NCBI GenBank assembly: GCA_024516155.1
Contig: JAJJXM010000077.1
Location: 62,001-126,000 of the forward strand
DNA: 64,000 nucleotides
Reading direction: 5' to 3'
From: Pyronema omphalodes
Lineage: Eukaryota > Ascomycota > Pezizomycetes > Pezizales > Pyronemataceae
A program made the translations under genes and the position numbers. A model generated the notes under the pieces. That model was not told the origin of the DNA. It did no database searches and worked only from the letters and a program-made list of their open reading frames with translations. Positions 1 to 9,226 of the stretch are shown here, piece after piece (the stretch's first letter is position 1; each line of letters opens with the position of its first letter).

Positions 1-934
1 TGTGAGGCGGCGCCTGTGTCTGGGTGAGTGCAGCGTTGATCGCCCTTCCCAGTTGGGCTTTGGTATTGACGTCGATTTCCGCAGGGTTGGGGCAGGGCAG
101 GATGATTTCCTGGGGGCGGGTGCGTTGGCGTCGGGGGTGCGGTTTTGCGGGGGGGTTGCTTTTGGGGGCGTGGGCGGGGAAGGAGAGGTCAGCGACGGTT
201 GTGCCGGAGGTCCACGGCTGGTGAGTGGTCGTGGGGGGGTTGTGACGGCGAGTAGTGGTGGAGGTCGGTATGGCGATGTTGTGGTGGCGAAGGGCGTTTT
301 CCAGGAGTCGGCATCGTTCTTTCCAGTATTGGAGGTCGTCGGGGGGTGAGTTGGCGGTGGTCGTTTGTTCGGGGTGGGGTTGACGTTGGGGTTGTGTCGG
401 AGGGGGCGGGCTGGGTTTTGTGATTTTGTCGAGTCTTTTGTTGATGGTGTCAATGGAACGGACAATAGGTCGGAGCGCGTCGTTGGTGTTTTTCGAAATC
501 ATGGTGGCGATGGCTGAGAGGAGGTCGTTGTCGGGCTGAGGCTGGGGGTTGGGGTTGACGTCGGAAGCAGTTATTGCGTGCTGGCTGTCGTTGAGGTTCA
601 GGTCAGAGTCGGATTCGGAGTCGGTGTCGGGGCAGCTGTCAGTGTCCATGGCGGTCGGCATTGTTTCGACGGGGGTCCCATCGAGGTTCACGTGGGTGTT
701 TGTTTTCGGTCGGGTGACATTTTTGCGGAGGAGGTCGAGGTCACGTCTAGAGGCGGATTTTTTGGCGGGGGTTTTGGTGACTTTTCCGGAGGCGGTCGTT
801 GATTTCTTAGAGGTCGCGATGGCGGAGGAGCCAGCGTGCGGGGCGTTGATTCGGGAAAGCTCGTCGGGGCTAAAAATATGCTCGGGTACCTGCATACGCG
901 AGGGCGTGGCGGGGATGGGTGCGTTAGCGTCCAT
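1..934 (-). CDS. LINE-B ORF1, N-terminal part (partial)
   Basis: The start codon is the minus-strand ATG at 934-932, matching the ORF1 starts at 36885 and 42293 (MDANAPIPATPSRMQ). The visible part encodes a basic Ser/Pro/Thr-rich N-terminus, an acidic stretch (DTDSCPDTDSESDSDLN) and a helical segment (TNDALRPIV) followed by a Pro-rich linker. The RRM-like and zinc-knuckle parts seen in the homologues lie outside the window. The G-run near 150 is in frame with the intact 40-42 kb copy, so I read it as open to the edge, but I did not translate every codon. ORF1 proteins of this LINE group bind the element RNA. Confidence 0.6.
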   Translation of the reverse strand, partial: MDANAPIPATPSRMQVPEHIFSPDELSRINAPHAGSSAIATSKKSTTASGKVTKTPAKKSASRRDLDLLRKNVTRPKTNTHVNLDGTPVETMPTAMDTDSCPDTDSESDSDLNLNDSQHAITASDVNPNPQPQPDNDLLSAIATMISKNTNDALRPIVRSIDTINKRLDKITKPSPPPPTQPQRQPHPEQTTTANSPPDDLQYWKERCRLLENALRHHNIAIPTSTTTRRHNPPTTTHQPWTSGTTVADLSFPAHAPKSNPPAKPHPRRQRTRPQEIILPCPNPAEIDVNTKAQLGRAINAALTQTQAPPH

Positions 935-1369
935 CGCTTAACCGGTGGTGAGGTAAGCGATGGCGAAGAGTCACGTGAGGAGGCTCTTGCTAAGCGAGCA
1001 CGAAAATTTCTCGTGAGGAAAGGGGTCCGGAGGGGGGGAAATTTGGGGTGTCACCACAACCAGTGCTGCTGGTGGGGGGGGGGATTTGGGGGGGGGGGGG
1101 ATTTCGGTATGCCGAAACCGAAAATAAGGTCGGTTTGATGATTGGAGGGCGGGTGGTGGAGCGGCGTTGATGAAAGTGCCCGGAATCCGGCCCGGAGGTC
1201 CCAGAATCGCGTTTTTCCGCTGAATCTCAACGGTAAACGGTAGCTGGGTTCCGAAAATCGAGATTCGGGGTAATTCCGAGGTAAGAAATCGATTGCCGAT
1301 TCGAAAATCGGGGAAATTGTTGTTGTTGTCGCAAGTGCAGGGGGGGGTCAGCGGTTGCTGTGTGGTGTC
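1..1369 (-). mobile_element. LINE-B copy B#0, 5' part (runs off window)
   Basis: Minus-strand LINE whose 5' end lies at about 1369, with ORF1 running off the left edge. The sequence is nearly identical to 35900-37318 and to much of 40800-42728. The 5' terminus reads, on the minus strand, ACACCACACAGCAAC, then a run of C and TGC, as in all B copies. The 5'UTR is 935-1369. It has G-runs on the plus strand at about 1073-1102 and a short TTTCGG/CCGAAA hairpin near 1103-1118. Confidence 0.85.
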
Positions 1370-1504
1370 TGCGCAGCTTCGTGTTTTCGCCGGTCAGAAT
1401 GTTGAATTTCGTCATCATGACGTCGAATCTGAGGCGCATCTCATCGCTGTTGTTGCGTATGGTGTCATCGAGGGTATTGAAGCGACGCTGTGTGTCCTGG
1501 TGGA
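1370..1504 (-). mobile_element. LINE-A ORF1 internal fragment
   Basis: On the minus strand this encodes the coiled-coil part of the A ORF1 protein (QDTQRRFNTLDDTIRNN...ENTKLR). It matches 55750-55890. It is fused directly to the 5' end of B#0 in the same orientation and, on its other side, to a plus-strand RT fragment at 1507. It has no terminus of its own. Confidence 0.75.
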
Positions 1505-2874
1505 ACTGGCGACCCGGCTCAGCCTTATGGCGGAGTCACACAACATCTTACATGCAGACCAGATAGGCGGGCGCCCCAAACGCTCGGCTATCGACGCTGA
1601 AATGGCCCTAACGCACGAGGTCGAAGCGAATGCGGGGCGCCGCATGGTGACCTCCGCGCTATTTTTAGATGTGCGAGGGGCCTTCGACAAAGTCTCCTCC
1701 GCGCGCCTCCTTACGACAATGCGTACACTTGGCTGCCCAACTGCAGTTGTCTCCTGGTGTTCGACTTTCCTAAGCGACAGAACAACAGCCCTATCATTCG
1801 ACGGACGAACAGACATACAGCGACCCATTATCACGGGCATCCCCCAAGGTTCCCCGGCGTCCCCCATTCTCATCCTCATCTACCTGCGCCCTCTATTCGA
1901 CAAACTACAAACGACTCACCCCACGATATGGACCCCGAGCTACATGGACGACGTAGCTCTCGTTGCACACGGGCGTACCAGAGAAGAGAATGCTCGCGAA
2001 CTGGAGATCGCGGCTCGCACCGCCTTCGAATGGGCCCGAACAAATGCCGTAGCATTCAACGATTCGAAACCGGAGCTGCTGCACTTTCACCGCTCCCGCA
2101 CAGACACACTCACCGACGCCATAAACGTACGCTTGCCAAACGGAACCATCATTGCCCCAGGGACGAAAGGAGGACGGACGGACGTGGTTCGGTGGATTGG
2201 GATATATTTTGACAGAAAACTCTCCTTCTCATATCATGTAAAAACAAGACTAACGGCCGCCGCTAGGTCCCTCAACGCCCTCCGAAGCCTTGTACGTCAC
2301 GAAACAGGTCTGTCCCCATCTGCGACGAGAACACTTTACATCGCGTGTGTGCTGTCTAGGTCCGACTTTGGTTCCGAGATCTGGTGGACGGGGCAAAAAA
2401 GCCTCGCCAATTTACTACAAACGCAACAAAACTCTGCCCGCCGCCGGATCCTGATCGCCTTCGCCTCGACACCAATCGTAGCCCTACACAACGAAGCAGC
2501 TATCCCCCCAGTTTCAGTCCGCCTACACCACCGCACCCGCAAATACGTCCTCCGCCTCCTCTCTCTACCCCCCAATCACCCCATCGTCAGACGCTGCCCC
2601 TCCTCCTTTCCCATTCCCGATCACTTCCACTCCTCCATCTGCAGCCCATACAAATATGGATCTTCTATCACGTCAACACCACACGGCAACGGCGACCCCC
2701 CCCCCCTGCATTCTCAACAACGAGCACCGAAACCCCCGATTTTCTCATCGGATTCGGATTCGCAGCACTCTATTACGTTATTCTCTGAATTTTCAGGGAA
2801 TTCTACGTTGTTTTTGTTGACTTTTGTCGCAAAATCAGAGTTTTCACGAGTTTTGGCTTACCCCACCTCACGAA

Positions 2875-4065
2875 ATGTCGCCAAAACAACGACAGAACAA
2901 CGCCCGACGATCGAAACAGTCCGAAAACGCGTACAATGTTCTAGCCGACCTTCCTCATGATGGATCTACTCCTACTCTGGATGGAAGAGATGGAAAAGTT
3001 GATGAAGTTGATGGAAACTTCCCTGGAAAGCCCTTCCAGAGCGTGGTCTTGGCACGATCACCAGTTCCTTCGGCTTCAACATCGCAGCAACAGGCGACAA
3101 CTGAACACAGCCGGTTTAGTAACTACCGTCGCATAATGGTATCTGCAATTAATGAGGCAGTCGCAGTTGACGACAACTATGCCACCCTAGATCAACTGTT
3201 TATAGACAACTACGCCGAATTCACTGGAGCCAGCTTCCTGGGGATACAACAGATCCACCAGGACACACAGCGACGCTTCAATACCCTCGATGACACCATA
3301 CGCAACAACAGCGATGAGATGCGCCACAGATTCGACGTCATGATGACGACATTCGACATTCTGACCAGCGAGAACACGAAGCTGCGCGCAGCATACGACT
3401 CTACACAGGCAGAAACAGCAGCTCTCAAGGCTGCTGTGGACGCCCTGACGAAGAAAATCGACGAACAGCAACAAGTCATTTCGGCGCCCCCCTCACCGAA
3501 CCTCACGGCCTCTTCCTCAGCGATGGAAGAGATGACTATGCAACTGTCCGTCGTCCAACATGACATTCAGGATGTCCTGGACGCTGTTCGCAACCCTCCT
3601 GGCAAGAGAAAGCGAAGGGGAAGCGACCAGAACACCGAACCCACCTCACCGACAAACAGAAGACCGGTAAACCACAAACCCAGAGCGGCATCACCGGTGC
3701 GAAGCCTGATGCACTCGAAACATGCGACTACCGCCGCCCCGGACAAGCTTGATGCCCTCAAGCCTATGTCCCCCCTACCTCTCCAATCCTCGAGACCACA
3801 CGGCAACGGCGACCCCCCCCCCCTGCATTCTCAACAACGAGCACCGAAACCCCCGGTTTTCTCATCGGATTCGGATTCGCAGCACTCTGTTACGTTATTC
3901 TCTGAGTTTTCAGGGAATTCTACGTTGTTTTTGTTGACTTTTGTCGCAAAATCAGAGTTTTCACGAGTTTTGGCTTACCCCACCTCACGAAATGTCGCCA
4001 AAACAACGACAGAACAACGCCCAACGATCGAAACGGTCCGGAAACGCGTACAATGTTCTAGCTGA
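2875..4065 (+). CDS. LINE-A ORF1, dimer unit 1, 3'-truncated
   Basis: Starts at ATG 2875-2877 (MSPKQRQNNARRSKQSE). It is collinear with the other A ORF1 copies through the coiled coil and the KRKRRGSDQNTEP basic stretch to PMSPLPL (about 3785). It then reads across the dimer junction into the 5'UTR of unit 2 and stops at 4065. The last ~90 residues are therefore read-through, not ORF1. An upstream in-frame TTG at 2824 was not used, because ATG is present in every copy at the same place. I recognise no enzymatic domain. The role is presumed ORF1-like RNA binding or oligomerisation. Confidence 0.7.
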   Translation: MSPKQRQNNARRSKQSENAYNVLADLPHDGSTPTLDGRDGKVDEVDGNFPGKPFQSVVLARSPVPSASTSQQQATTEHSRFSNYRRIMVSAINEAVAVDDNYATLDQLFIDNYAEFTGASFLGIQQIHQDTQRRFNTLDDTIRNNSDEMRHRFDVMMTTFDILTSENTKLRAAYDSTQAETAALKAAVDALTKKIDEQQQVISAPPSPNLTASSSAMEEMTMQLSVVQHDIQDVLDAVRNPPGKRKRRGSDQNTEPTSPTNRRPVNHKPRAASPVRSLMHSKHATTAAPDKLDALKPMSPLPLQSSRPHGNGDPPPLHSQQRAPKPPVFSSDSDSQHSVTLFSEFSGNSTLFLLTFVAKSEFSRVLAYPTSRNVAKTTTEQRPTIETVRKRVQCSS

Positions 4066-5446
4066 CCTTCCTCATGATGGATCCAATCCTACTTTTGATG
4101 GAAGAGATGGAATAGTTGATGAAGTTGATGGAAACTTCGCTGGAAGGCCCTTCCAGAGCGTGGTCTTGGCAGGATCACCAGTTCCTTCGGCTTCAACACA
4201 CCAGCTACAAGCGACAACTGAACACAGCCGGTTCAGTACCTACCGCCGCTTGTGTGTATCCGCGATTAATGAGGCAGTTGCAGCTGATGACACCTATGCC
4301 ACCCTGGATCAGCTGTTCCATGACAACTACGCCGAACTCAATGGAGCCAGCTTCCTGGGGATACAACAGATCCACCGGGATACACAGCGACGCTTCAATA
4401 CCCTCGATGACACCATACGCAACAACAGCGATGAGATGCGCCTCAGATTCGACGTCATGATGACGAAATTCAACATTCTGACCGGCGAAAACACGAAGCT
4501 GCGCGCAGCCTACGACTCTACACAGGCAGAAACAGCAGCTCTCAAGGCTGCTGTGGACGCCCTGACGAAGAAAATCGACGAACAGCAACAAGTCATTTCG
4601 GCGCCCCCCTCACCGAACCTCACGGCCTCTTCCTCAGCGATGGAAGAGATGACTATGCAACTGTCCGTCGTCCAACATGACATTCAGGATGTCCTAGACG
4701 CTGTTCGCAACCCTCCTGGCAAGAGAAAGCGAAGGGGAAGCGACCAGAACACCGAACCCACCTCACCGACAAACAGAAGACCGGTGAACCACAAACCGAG
4801 AACGGCATCACCGGTGCGAAGCCTGATGCACTCGAAACATGCGACTACCGCCGCCCAGGACAAGCTTGATGCCCGCAAGCCTATGTCCCCCCTACCTCTC
4901 CTCGCGATCACGTCAACTGATGCGACACCGGAACCTCACCCTGACAGTTCATCTGCTCAGGACACACCTCTACCCGACGCCCCAAGCACTGCCCCTGCTG
5001 AGACGAACGGATGGAAGACTGTGGAGGCGAAGGCTACACAGAGGAAGAAGCAGAAAGCGAAGGAGACGACACCTACGGCAGCGCCACCCAGCAAGACCCC
5101 TACAACAAAGAATGGTGGACGGGGAAAGAATACCCACCAACCCAGAACGACAACCTCCTCTGCAAAGAAGACTTGGGCAGAAGTCGTCAAGAGCGGAGTC
5201 ATCAACGTCCAGATTGTGCTTGGGAATGGCAATCTTGGACTGACAACACCACTGACAAGAAGGGGAGAGAGACGAGGGGGAGCAGCGAGGAGGCTGAGGA
5301 AGAAGGAAGGAGAAGGGGAGAGAGGGGAGGAGAAGAGGGGCAGGGCGGGCCCGGGCGTCTCAAAGGGCAAAGAGTCAGGAGACACCGGTGGAGGAGGTGA
5401 GAGAGGAGAGGAGAGTGGGGGCGCGGGTGGCCCGGCGGCTGTTTAA
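3992..5446 (+). CDS. LINE-A ORF1 protein, dimer unit 2 (484 aa)
   Basis: An intact ORF from ATG 3992 to TAA 5446. In order: a basic N-terminus (MSPKQRQNNAQRSKRSGNAYNVL), a region with INEAVAADDTYATLDQL, a long coiled coil (about residues 115-200: DTQRRFNTLDDTIRNN...AALKAAVDALTKKIDEQQ), then a Ser/Pro-rich basic tail with KRKRRG. Next comes a KTWAEVVKSG motif (about residue 390), which in LINE ORF1 proteins often precedes the RNA-binding part. Here no RRM-like region or CCHC knuckle follows. The frame instead runs into a Gly/Arg/Glu-rich C-terminus encoded by purine-rich, 3'UTR-like DNA. No ORF2 follows. I infer a non-autonomous LINE protein. Molecular activity is unknown. Confidence 0.8.
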   Translation: MSPKQRQNNAQRSKRSGNAYNVLADLPHDGSNPTFDGRDGIVDEVDGNFAGRPFQSVVLAGSPVPSASTHQLQATTEHSRFSTYRRLCVSAINEAVAADDTYATLDQLFHDNYAELNGASFLGIQQIHRDTQRRFNTLDDTIRNNSDEMRLRFDVMMTKFNILTGENTKLRAAYDSTQAETAALKAAVDALTKKIDEQQQVISAPPSPNLTASSSAMEEMTMQLSVVQHDIQDVLDAVRNPPGKRKRRGSDQNTEPTSPTNRRPVNHKPRTASPVRSLMHSKHATTAAQDKLDARKPMSPLPLLAITSTDATPEPHPDSSSAQDTPLPDAPSTAPAETNGWKTVEAKATQRKKQKAKETTPTAAPPSKTPTTKNGGRGKNTHQPRTTTSSAKKTWAEVVKSGVINVQIVLGNGNLGLTTPLTRRGERRGGAARRLRKKEGEGERGEEKRGRAGPGVSKGKESGDTGGGGERGEESGGAGGPAAV

Positions 5447-5782
5447 CTTTGCTTTGGTTTTTTTTTTGCTTTGTGGAGGAAATAAAGGAGGGAAAATGGT
5501 TAAAAATGGGAGGGGAAGGGAGGAGGAAAGAGAGGAGCCCGGCGAGGCGGCCTCTGTGCAAGCAGGGCACTGGAACAGCAGACGCGGTTGGACAACAAGA
5601 CCAACGAAGTAATAGTGGGGACAGGACCACAAAATCACCGCCTAAGGGAGGATCAGCGGAGGTAGAGACGGCAATTTGTTTTGTTTTTGCTTTTGACTTT
5701 CCATGTACTATAAACCTGTACCCTCGTCATAACCAATAAGGTTGCATACGAGTAATGAATAAACAAACAAACAAACAAACAA
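5447..5782 (+). other. LINE-A 3'UTR with D-type tail
   Basis: Contains the shared GA-rich module (about 5473-5570, starting GTGGAGGAAATAAAGG). From about 5571 on it matches the 3'UTR of D#1 (45585-45793) rather than other A copies. It ends with a mini-hairpin AACC(5731-5734)-AATAA-GGTT(5740-5743) and an (AAAC)n tail to 5782. No gene is seen. Confidence 0.85.
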
Positions 5783-7022
5783 CCCATACGAATATGACTA
5801 TCGATGGCAGTCACCGGGCACGGCCCCCTCCCGCCCCGTCACTATGCTCCGCTCCGTCAGCAAGTGGGTGCTACCTGACGACATCACCGAAAACACATCG
5901 CAACCCAATCCCGCCCCATGGGAGCGCCCCCGCCTCAAGATCAACATCACCTCCCTCCCGAAGCCAGAAGCGGCTACAGCACACACAACATTGCTCCAAA
6001 CCCTCCGCACAGACCCCCGCAACATTATCGCATACACTGACGGTTCACAACTAAACGGAAGAACCGGAGCGGGATATTGCATCACCGACGGCCTACCTCG
6101 CTGAGTGGAAGAACTCACCCCAATGGGCGATACAACCGAAGTATTTGACGCTGAGCTCAGAGCGATACACGACTGCCTTACGACCTGCCTAAAAACCATC
6201 ACCCTCAACAGACACACCCGCCGCAAAATACACATATTTACAGACAATCAAGCAGCCATCCTCCCCGCCTCCCGCTCCTCCTACGGTCCCGGCCAAGAAC
6301 TGGCCCTCTCGATCCTCACGACGGTGTCCGCTCTTCACCGATCCGGATCGTCCGTTACTCTACATTGGGTCCCCAGCCACACAGACATCCCTGGGAACGA
6401 CACAGCCGATCTCCTGGCAAAAACAGCTACCTCCCTTGCTCCCACCGCGCCTCCCCCGATTTCCCTCTCCTGGGTTAGACGCCAGGTACGAGAGCAGTAT
6501 GTTACCGACTGGGTAAACTGGTACTCTTCATCACCGAAGCCCAAGACGTACGACGCCCCCCACCGCAAAAGACTCGACAACGCATACACTACCGTCCCGC
6601 GTAAGATATCGACGGCCATACTGGGACTTCGCACAGGCCATGAATATTTTTTGGACTGCCTAGCACACCCCCCCACCGCCAAATACCCCTCCCGCTCCTG
6701 CCACTGCCCACTACATCCCCCACAAATACCCAAGCACCTAATCCTCTCATGCCCGAACTTCAACACACAGCGGACTGAAGTACGCCGTACACTACACATC
6801 CCCCGACGACGCCAACTGACTCTCCCCACGATCTTGTATACGACTGCCGGCACGAAAGCTCGGTCCACCATGATCTCGGACACCAAGGTGGCGACCGCCG
6901 AATGGGCACACGCGAAGTTGAGTACTCACCCCGCAGAGGAGGACACCCCTCGTACACTGACGACAGGCTGGGGGACGCTGCTGGACCTAACGGACGAGCA
7001 CGCGGAAACCCACGATAACTAA

Positions 7023-7874
7023 TGGAAAAGCACAAAAAAAGAAAAAAAAAAAAAAAACAAAATAATAATAAAAATAATAAAAATAATAAAAATAAAAATG
7101 ATATATATGTATATAGACGACGAGTAGGGCGAATGGGGGTCGAGTGGAAGCGGGGACGCTGTCGGAAGGAGAGGAGCGAGAACGGGAGGAAGAGAAGGCG
7201 AGAGGGAGGAGACACAGGGGATCAGGAACGAGGCAGAGGGGGCAGGAGGAGCACCGGGGGGACGAGGAGGGGTTACTTTTCCTGTTTTCTTTTGTTTCTT
7301 TAGGGGGAGGTGAAGGGGAACGTGAGATGGGCGGGGAGGCGAAGATGAAAGGCGCGCGGGAAAGGAGATCGGAGACGGTGACGAGTGAGAGGTGATGATG
7401 CGCGGAGGTAGAGAAGGAGAAGAGGCGCGGACGGGAGGGAGCATCGGAGAGGGATGAGAGGGGGAGAGCAGAGGAGTTGAGGATGAGGACGGAGAGAGGG
7501 GAGAGAGGGGAGGTGCGGGGGCGGTGGCCCGGAGGAGTTACTTTTTCTTTTGTTCTGTTTTTGCTTTGTGGAGGAAATAAAGGCGGGAAAATGGTTGAAA
7601 ATGGGAGGGGAAGGGTGGAGGAAATGGGGGATCGACCCGGCGAGGTGGCCTCCGAGCGCACAGGGCTGCTTGGATCTGACGACGCTAGATGAAAAACTGC
7701 ACGGCGAGACTTGGGAGACTACACTCCCACCCACATAAACAGCTCTGGGGCTTACCCAGTGGGGACCTGGCATCACCCCCAGGTCCTCAACATTGTATTT
7801 AATTTGTAGATTCCGCCATAACCTCACGGTTGGATGCGTGTATGAATAAATAAATAAATAAATAAATAAATAAA
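7023..7874 (+). other. LINE-C2 3'UTR and (TAAA)n tail
   Basis: Starts with an A-rich tract with AATAAT repeats (7027-7118), then purine-rich DNA, then the shared module from 7568 (GTGGAGGAAATAAAGG). It ends with the mini-hairpin AACC(7820-7823)-TCAC-GGTT(7828-7831) and a (TAAA)n tail (about 7843-7874). The ORFs in this stretch are low-complexity by-products. Confidence 0.85.
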
Positions 7875-8491
7875 CTTTCTTATCCTTTATAAAAACACCA
7901 CACAGCAACCGCTGACCCCCCCCTGCATTTTCGACAACAACCTCAAATTTCCCGGCTCTGCCGACGGAAATCGCATTATCGCACTCAGTTTACCCCGAAT
8001 CCTGATTTCCAGGCCCGAATTCCCGTTTACCGTTGAGTTTCAGCGGAAAAACGCGATTCTGGGACCTCCGGACCGGCCAACGGGCCTTTCCATTAACGCC
8101 GCCCCACCACCCGCCCTCCGATCATCATACAAACCTCATATTCGGTTTCGGCATACCGAATTCCCCCCCTCCCCAAATTCCCCTTTCGCCAGCAGCACTG
8201 GTTGTGGTGGACCCCAAAATTTCCCCCCTTTCGGACCCCCTCTCTTCGCGAAAATTTTCTCTCGCTCAACCAGAGCCTCTCACGTGACCCGTAGCCTTCG
8301 CTTACGGCGATCCCGATTTAGCGATGGACGCTAATTCGCCCCTCCCGCCGAACCCCTCGCTTATGCAGGTACCAGTTGACACCTGCAGCCCTGCCACCCA
8401 AGTCCCGACAACCCCAAGACACCAAATCATAGCCATTGACCCCACCTCTGCGATGTCCACCGACCCCCTCGCCCGCGCTGACGCCCCTCAC

Positions 8492-9226
8492 TGTCAGAAT
8501 CCGGCTACACACAGTCGACAGGCGATACAACCGTCGGATTGCTATGCAATCGGGTTCGGCTCTGGACTTCTAGGTGAGTTAGTCGCGGGCTCAGGCAGTA
8601 CTTACCTTGTACACAGGATGTCCCTGCAGCGTTGCCTCTGGTAGAATTGTCGGAGGTCGATCCGGGTGGGAGAATAGGTGGGTATTCGGAATGGGTAAGT
8701 ATGTTGGGATGGGCTGGGTTTGTGGTCACGGTTTTAGATGATAGAACTGCAGTGTGTAGATAGGATTGTGTAGATAGATAATTGATTGCGTACTAAACTA
8801 ATGAAATACAAATGTCCCCTTATATACCTTTGTTCCTGTGCTCATGTGATTTCCCAACTTATCTGTCCCACAGATATTCCATCCATCATGAGACACCCTT
8901 CGCTCCACCGTGACTCCCAAACCTAACCCAAACACAATACGAAACATAAACCAAACCCAATACAAAACATAAGCAAAACGTAATACAAAACATAAGCAAA
9001 ACATAATACAAACATATTCCAAACCTCGAGGAAACCCTCCTCGTTCCACCCCGCACTTACCCCCTTGTCCCTCGCTTAACCCTAACTCCTCTGGCCTAGC
9101 CCTAGCTCCACCTCCTCGCTTAAACCCTAACCGTGACGTACGCCATCCCTAGTGTCACACCCACGAACCAGAGCCCAGCTGTGGTTACAATCCCTCCCAG
9201 AAGCATATCCTTAGCGGTCCGTGACA
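8492..9226. mobile_element. Solo LTR (735 bp) with 5-bp TSD
   Basis: The insertion is exact when compared with the uninterrupted ORF1 at 20925-20940. It begins TGTCA and ends TGACA (TG..CA termini, 5-bp inverted ends). It is flanked by CTCAC at 8487-8491 and 9227-9231. A TATATA lies at 8821-8826. There is no gag or pol sequence, so this is a solo LTR left by LTR-LTR recombination. The 5-bp TSD fits Ty3/gypsy or Ty1/copia. The family is not determined. Confidence 0.88.
8936..9015. repeat. 23-bp tandem repeat, about 3.5 units, in the solo LTR
   Basis: Units start at 8936, 8959, 8982 and 9005 (partial). The second and third read AATACAAAACATAAGC followed by AAAACGT or AAAACAT. The first is diverged. 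It lies entirely inside the LTR. Confidence 0.85.

Larger units (their letters stand above)
2659..5782 (+). mobile_element. LINE-A head-to-tail dimer (ORF1-only element)
   Basis: Two A units in tandem inserted in the C2 ORF2 with a 14-bp TSD (one mismatch). Unit 1 has a 5' end (ACACCACACGGCAAC then an 11-C run) but stops inside ORF1 near 3790. A short filler (about AATCCTCGAGA) joins it to the 5' end of unit 2 (CCACACGGCAAC at about 3796). Unit 2 is complete and ends in an (AAAC)n tail. No ORF2 sequence occurs in either unit. The same junction is found at about 18318-18345. Confidence 0.9.
1507..7022 (+). pseudogene. LINE-C2 ORF2 (RT and RNase H), truncated and split
   Basis: Coding parts are 1507-2658 and 5797-7022. 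The first carries RT blocks: FLDVRGAFD (catalytic Asp), GIPQGSPASPI and SYMDDVAL (the YxDD box). The second carries RNase H blocks (YTDGSQLNGRTGAGY, FDAEL, FTDNQAA, HWVPSHTDIPGND) and the C-terminal Cys/His motif CHCPLHPPQIPKHLILSC. The endonuclease and the start of RT are missing. A TGA at 6102-6104 (between GLPR and VEELTP) breaks the frame between the first RNase H block and the rest, where relatives have a sense codon. The 2659-5782 insertion removes any chance of a continuous product. The 3' stop is TAA at 7020-7022. Confidence 0.85.
1507..7874 (+). mobile_element. LINE-C2, 5'-truncated copy interrupted by an A dimer
   Basis: A plus-strand LINE starting inside the RT domain, with its own 3'UTR and (TAAA)n tail ending about 7874. 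It is split by the element at 2659-5782, which is flanked by near-identical 14-bp copies of CCCATACRAATATG (2645-2658 and 5783-5796). The ORF2 text is close to but distinct from family C, so I treat it as a sister subfamily. Confidence 0.85.

Noticed and set aside
1293..2960. A 555-codon plus-strand ORF
   Set aside because: It reads through a B 5'UTR in antisense, an A fragment in antisense, the true C2 RT segment and an A 5' end. Only the RT part (1507-2658) is real coding sequence.
3941..3991. A longer start for ORF1-A (SQNQSFHEFWLTPPHE before MSPKQRQ)
   Set aside because: It would need a TTG start. The ATG 51 bp downstream is present in every A copy, so I used the ATG. The upstream codons are open in some copies, so a non-AUG start is not excluded.
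8560..8625. A spliced intron (GTGAGT...CAG) inside B2#1 ORF1
   Set aside because: The interruption has LTR ends and a 5-bp duplication, which explains it fully. The splice-like words are chance.
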